Positions 12,154 to 16,064 of a stretch of 16,064 nt of DNA are shown piece by piece. Origin of the DNA: an uncultured bacterium (GTDB taxonomy: Bacteria; Verrucomicrobiota; Kiritimatiellia; RFP12; UBA1067). Numbering within the stretch: the first letter of the stretch is position 1; the number at the start of each line of letters is the position of its first letter. The stretch is from contig CACZAK010000116.1 in the NCBI GenBank assembly GCA_902779075.1, positions 1-16,064 on the forward strand, given 5' to 3'. The notes beneath the pieces were generated by a model. That model saw only the letters and a list, made by a program, of their open reading frames with translations, was not told the DNA's origin and did not search any database. The translations under genes and the position numbers were made by a program.

Positions 12154-15100
12154 TTCTCCGCGTTTGGCGGGGAGGTCGCGCAGGACGAGGCGCGGGAGGC
12201 GGTCAAGGGCTGGGCGGCGCTCCAGGAGGCGCTGACGGGCAAGGAGCGGTTCGCGGGCGCGGAGATCGCGGACGTGAAGTCCTACGAGGGTAAGGACGGG
12301 CGCGGCAGGTTCTACGTCGTGTCATTTGAGGGCGGGGGCTTCGCCGTCATGTCGGGCGACACCGAGATTGCGCCGATCCTCGCGTATTCCGAGGACGGCG
12401 AGTTCGTCGCGAACGACGAGAATCCCCTCTGGACGATGCTGACGCGGGACGTCGCCGGGCGCACGAAGAGATTGGGGGAGAATTCTTTAGCCACAAAGAA
12501 CACAAAGAGCACAAAGGCGGGAGGGTCGTCGTCCTCGACGACCGATGACGAGGATGATTTGGAATATGGTGCGGGGGAGGTTGATGCCGCGTCCCAGTCG
12601 TCCCAAACGTCTCAGTCGTCGCAGTCATCCGCCAATGCCTCGGCGTGGGCGCGGCTAAAGGAGGCTGCGAAAGCACCCGAACCGACGGGCAGGCCGCTTC
12701 TCAAGGCGGCGCTGCCGAAGGTCGATTCGATTCCCTATCCGATCTATGGCCCGTTTTGCGAGACGAAGTGGAACCAGTACGACGCGAACGGCGGACGCTG
12801 CTACAACTACTACACGCCGTCCAACTACCTCTGCGGATGCGTGGCGACGGCGATGGCGCAGGTCATGCGCTCGTTCTGCTACCCGACGGAGAAGGTGTCC
12901 CTCGGCTCGAACGCCCATTCCGGCGCGTTCGTCTGGGTGGACGAGGCGACGTCCGTCACGAACACGATGACGTGGCACGCTGGCGGGGCGCGGGGCGAGG
13001 TCTGGGATTTCGGCGGCCCCGCATTCGGCGGCCCCTACGACTGGGAGAACATGGTCGCCAACCCGAACGCCGGGACGCTCGCGGAGGCGCAGCGCCAGGC
13101 CATCGGGCTTCTCTGCCGCGACTGCGGCATCTCCGTGGATATGAACTACCGACTCGGCGGCAGCGGGTCGTCCACCGCACGCATCGGCACGCAGCTCGTG
13201 AGGCAGTTCGGCTACAGGAACGCCGCCGTGCGCTCGAACGGCAACGACATCTCGCTCACCGAGCAGCTGGACGCGTACCTGCCGTCCTTCGCCCTCGGCT
13301 CTCCGTGCGCCGTGGGGATTCCGGGCCACGCCATCCTCACGGACGGGTTCGGCTACTCGGCGGACGGGCGGCCATACGTTCACTACAACTACGGCTGGGG
13401 CGCGTCGTACTGGTACACGCCGCCGGACGCGGAGGAGTCCGACACGGAGTATCCGATCGTCAAGACCATCGTGTACAACATCTGGACGCCCGACGTGGAC
13501 ATCGCGCCCGAAACGTCCATCGTGAGCGGTTTCGTCGTGGCGGAGGACGGTGCGACGCCCGTCGCGGGCGCGGAGGTGACGGCGCGTGACGCCGTGACGG
13601 GCGCGGAGGTCTCCGCCGAGACCGACGCATCCGGCTCGTTCCTGCTCTGCTTGCCGCCGGGCTACGACTACGCGCTGACGGCGTCCACGAACGGCGCGGA
13701 GGCGGCGCGGAAGAAGCTCGGGACGGTGAAATGCTCGTCGGAGGCCGTCGGCAACAAGCGCGACGTCCGGCTCGTCATCGGCGTCGGGGGCGAGGACACG
13801 CCAATCGAACTCCTCCACCGCTGGAGCTTCGAGGGCGGGACGGACGCGGAACGCCTCGCGGACACGGGGACGGCGGCGTCGCCCGCAACTGCGGCGACCG
13901 TCTGCGGCGCAGACGCGGACACCGCCGTCGCGTTCGCGGACGGGATGGTGTCGCTTTCGGGGAGCGGCAACTCGAAGGGCTACCTGATGCTCGCCACGAA
14001 TGCGATCCCCGACACGGCGACGCTGGAAATCTGGGCGCGGGAGGACGGCGTGAGGAACTGGTCGCGCGTCTTCGACTACGGCATCGACACCGCGAACTAC
14101 ACCATGCTCGCCTGGACGGGCGGGACGACCCAGCGCAACGACCGCTTCTCGGTCGTCAGCCCCAACGCCTCCGGCAACATCGACGACATGATGGCCCCCT
14201 ACACGCCCGGCACGATGTACCACATCGCCATCACCTACGAGAAGGACGCGGCGGACGGTTCGACCATGGTGCGCGTGATGCGCCGCGACGCGAAGACGGG
14301 CGAGCTCCAGCGCCTGGCCTCGCGCACGGTGGCGAACTTCACGATGTCCGACCTCGCGGACGCCGTCCTCTACCTCGGGCACTCGGTCTGGACGGCGGAC
14401 GCCGACGCGAACGCGACCTACGACGAGGTGCGCGTGTGGAGCGGCGTCCTCTCCGACGCGCAGCTGAAGGCGAACGCCGTCGCGGGGCCGGGCGTTGCCG
14501 ATTTGGCCGAGGCGATGCAGGTCGCGGCGGAGGCGGAGGGCGCGGCGACTGCGACCGCAATCGGCGGCCACACGGCGACGCGGCGCGGGCGCATCGCCTA
14601 CGGCAAGAGCCGTAACGGCAAGGGCTCGGCGGACGTCGACTGGGCGAAGGTCGCGCTTTCCGACTACACGGACGAAGGCGCGCACGAGGTGGCGGAGCTG
14701 AACCGCGCCTCCGACGCGGGCAACGCGCCGTCCTTCCTCGCACAGTCGCAGCTCCGCTACGATGGCTGGGTGGAGGTGACGGAGGACCAGGCCGGATGGT
14801 GGACGATCAACCAGAAGTTTGACGACTACTTCGTGTTCGCCCTAGACGGCGACTTTGCAGTATTCAACCACACATACAACGATTCCGTCACCTCACGCGT
14901 GCGCGTCACGGAAGGCTGGCACCGCTTCACCGTCGTCTGCGGCGACACATACGGCGGCTTCGGCGCGTCGTATGCGTTCAGCGGACACTACGTGCCGTTC
15001 ACCGTCTCGGTCAACGGCGGGGAGGAGATGTCCTTCACGTCCGCGAACTTCGCATTCGGCACGGACAGCGGCGTCGTGACGCTCTCGGAGAACGCGGACT

Positions 15101-16064
15101 GGACGGAGCTTGGCGCGGTCACGCTCTCGCCCGGCGCTGTTCTCGACCTCAACGGCCACACGCTTAGGGTCGCCGACATCGCGGCGGACGGCGTGGGCGC
15201 GGTCGTGACGAACTCGGCGGCGAGGGGCGGCCGCGTTGTCTTCGCGGGCGATCCGGCGGCCTCCGCATCCGCCTCGACAGTCCGCTTTGCCGACGGGGTC
15301 GTCCGTGAGGCGTTCGATGACCTCGGCTGGGTGAACGAGACGGCGGAGACGGCGGGCTTCACCGGCGAATGGGACTCGCCCCTCGCCTACGACGCGACAA
15401 CCCTCAAGGCGACGCTGGACGGAGAGCGCACGTTCACGCCCTACGAGGCGTCCGGCGGGAACGTCGTGACGATGGCCGTAACGGCGGCATTCGACGCAAT
15501 CCCGACCGAATACGCCGCGCCCAGCAACACGACGCAAGGCGCAATCTGGCTCGGCACGAACGGCTGCTTCCAGGTTTGGACTTCGGGCGGCTGGGTCGAT
15601 GTCGAGGCTGACGGCATAACCCCGACGACGGGCGTTGACTACACCTTCCGCTTTACCTTCGACTACAGGGCGAAAACTTACGGAGTCGAGGTTCAGACAG
15701 GATTAACAGAATTTACAAGATTGAGAGAGAAGAATCCTGTCAATCCTGTAAATCCTGTCCAAAACTTCTCGCTGGCGACAACCGGCTCTGCGGTTTCAGG
15801 TGTGCGCTTCACCGGCGACGGCGTCTTCACCTCGCTTTTAGGCGAATACGAAAACGTGACGGTGGAGGGCTTCGTAGCGGACGAGGAAGTCGTGCTGGAC
15901 AACGCCTCGGTGATCCTTGATGCGGCGAAGGCGGCGTGGCTCAACAGTTGCGCGGGCGGCAAGACGGCTGTCGGAAGCGCGGCGGCCGGACTTTCGGCGC
16001 AGGAGTTCTCAGATGCCTATCTTCTAAACCTCGACATCACCGACGGCGACCGCTCCTATTCCTT
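12100..16064 (+). CDS. Giant secreted C10 (streptopain-like) protease with LamG and PA14-like domains, partial
   Basis: The frame stays open from ATG 12100 to the window end (1,321 codons; C-terminus missing). After a Sec signal (1-23) comes a Spi-type prodomain (about 25-130; FYVVSFEGGGFAVMSGD, IAPILAYSEDG), then a low-complexity linker (132-180; Thr/Lys repeat, acidic stretch, SQSSQTSQSSQSS at 165-177). The C10 peptidase (about 208-455) has catalytic C247 in GCVATAMAQVM, H410 in GHAILTDG and W433 in YNYGWG, all matching streptococcal SpeB. Further on are a carboxypeptidase-regulatory-like beta domain (468-563; VAGAEVTARD), a LamG domain (571-800; LLHRWSFEGG, NWSRVFDYG), a PA14-like domain (883-987; FDDYFVFALDGD), a beta-strand segment with LDLNGHTL (about 1040), and a second concanavalin-like region (about 1085-1240). 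Start is fixed by GGAGGT seven bases upstream. It probably digests glycoproteins at or outside the cell surface. Confidence 0.88.
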   Translation, partial: MYRQALNMFAAFAAAVAAFSAFGGEVAQDEAREAVKGWAALQEALTGKERFAGAEIADVKSYEGKDGRGRFYVVSFEGGGFAVMSGDTEIAPILAYSEDGEFVANDENPLWTMLTRDVAGRTKRLGENSLATKNTKSTKAGGSSSSTTDDEDDLEYGAGEVDAASQSSQTSQSSQSSANASAWARLKEAAKAPEPTGRPLLKAALPKVDSIPYPIYGPFCETKWNQYDANGGRCYNYYTPSNYLCGCVATAMAQVMRSFCYPTEKVSLGSNAHSGAFVWVDEATSVTNTMTWHAGGARGEVWDFGGPAFGGPYDWENMVANPNAGTLAEAQRQAIGLLCRDCGISVDMNYRLGGSGSSTARIGTQLVRQFGYRNAAVRSNGNDISLTEQLDAYLPSFALGSPCAVGIPGHAILTDGFGYSADGRPYVHYNYGWGASYWYTPPDAEESDTEYPIVKTIVYNIWTPDVDIAPETSIVSGFVVAEDGATPVAGAEVTARDAVTGAEVSAETDASGSFLLCLPPGYDYALTASTNGAEAARKKLGTVKCSSEAVGNKRDVRLVIGVGGEDTPIELLHRWSFEGGTDAERLADTGTAASPATAATVCGADADTAVAFADGMVSLSGSGNSKGYLMLATNAIPDTATLEIWAREDGVRNWSRVFDYGIDTANYTMLAWTGGTTQRNDRFSVVSPNASGNIDDMMAPYTPGTMYHIAITYEKDAADGSTMVRVMRRDAKTGELQRLASRTVANFTMSDLADAVLYLGHSVWTADADANATYDEVRVWSGVLSDAQLKANAVAGPGVADLAEAMQVAAEAEGAATATAIGGHTATRRGRIAYGKSRNGKGSADVDWAKVALSDYTDEGAHEVAELNRASDAGNAPSFLAQSQLRYDGWVEVTEDQAGWWTINQKFDDYFVFALDGDFAVFNHTYNDSVTSRVRVTEGWHRFTVVCGDTYGGFGASYAFSGHYVPFTVSVNGGEEMSFTSANFAFGTDSGVVTLSENADWTELGAVTLSPGAVLDLNGHTLRVADIAADGVGAVVTNSAARGGRVVFAGDPAASASASTVRFADGVVREAFDDLGWVNETAETAGFTGEWDSPLAYDATTLKATLDGERTFTPYEASGGNVVTMAVTAAFDAIPTEYAAPSNTTQGAIWLGTNGCFQVWTSGGWVDVEADGITPTTGVDYTFRFTFDYRAKTYGVEVQTGLTEFTRLREKNPVNPVNPVQNFSLATTGSAVSGVRFTGDGVFTSLLGEYENVTVEGFVADEEVVLDNASVILDAAKAAWLNSCAGGKTAVGSAAAGLSAQEFSDAYLLNLDITDGDRSYS
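12492..12543 (+). repeat. CACAAAGAN nonamer repeat plus GC hairpin in the protease linker
   Basis: Three tandem nonamers (12492-12518: CACAAAGAA, CACAAAGAG, CACAAAGGC) are read in frame as Thr/Lys-rich sequence, followed by a perfect 8-bp hairpin (12524-12531 with 12536-12543, loop TCCT). They sit in the linker between prodomain and peptidase. Confidence 0.75.
15698..15757. repeat. Palindrome built of AATCCTGTN nonamers, in frame in the protease gene
   Basis: The arms 15698-15722 and 15733-15757 are inverted copies matching at 21 of 25 positions; the right arm is three tandem AATCCTGT-type nonamers. Translation is the atypical TGLTEFTRLREKNPVNPVNP, within the second concanavalin-like region. 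Base composition (AT-rich) differs sharply from the flanks. Confidence 0.78.

Noticed and set aside
12645..14615. Long plus-strand frames (12645-13589, 13731-14615) rich in Arg and Gly
   Set aside because: They are out-of-frame readings of the protease gene, which is continuous in its own frame from 12100.
12655..14685. 676-codon open frame on the minus strand
   Set aside because: It is the antisense shadow of the giant protease, caused by GC-rich codon usage. Its Arg/Val/His-rich translation has no domain signal, while the plus frame shows C10 and LamG motifs.

Overview
The window is a GC-rich, plus-strand, tightly packed run of genes for secreted hydrolases. The mix of Tat-exported metallophosphoesterases, LamG-containing enzymes, a very large streptopain-like protease, and GH123, GH36 and GH95-type glycosidases resembles gut members of the PVC bacteria (Kiritimatiellota, Lentisphaerota or Verrucomicrobiota). 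That assignment rests on gene content and domain style only. No SusC/SusD pair, regulator, tRNA or rRNA is visible.

Layout. Positions 1-84 are the 3' end (domains V and VI) of a group II intron whose body lies outside the window. Next come a Tat-exported metallophosphoesterase (172-1578), a broken copy of the 5' end of the alpha-galactosidase gene (1592-1765), a non-coding stretch with a hairpin and a 13-nt repeat, and a possible 29-codon leader ORF that overlaps a GH123 beta-N-acetylgalactosaminidase (1927-3399). A chimeric LamG pseudogene (3396-3816) follows. Then come a second Tat metallophosphoesterase (3838-5118), a small and probably frameshifted Tat protein (5137-5436), a GH36 alpha-galactosidase (5483-7654), a phosphodiesterase/alkaline-phosphatase-superfamily enzyme fused to LamG (7651-9297), a GH95-type alpha-L-fucosidase (9358-11565), and a truncated LamG gene (11765-12118). 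Last is a giant C10 protease-LamG-PA14-like protein (12100 to beyond the window end). Many junctions are ATGA overlaps or short gaps, so one long transcription unit is likely.

Function. Beta-GalNAc, alpha-Gal/alpha-GalNAc and alpha-fucose removal, together with a secreted cysteine protease, would suit stepwise attack on host glycoproteins such as mucins. The phosphoesterases could remove phosphate or diester groups, but their substrates are not evident. This is inference from family knowledge.

The most unusual aspect is structural. At least eight short repeat elements of several unrelated families (7-, 8- and 9-nt tandem units and perfect or imperfect palindromes) sit inside coding regions without breaking the frame, several at domain linkers. 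In addition, the 5' ends of genes (ribosome binding site plus signal peptide, or enzyme N-terminus) occur in duplicate, and two LamG genes are broken at different ends. Together these suggest a locus remodelled by copying of 5' gene ends and by spread of small repeats that can serve as protein linkers.
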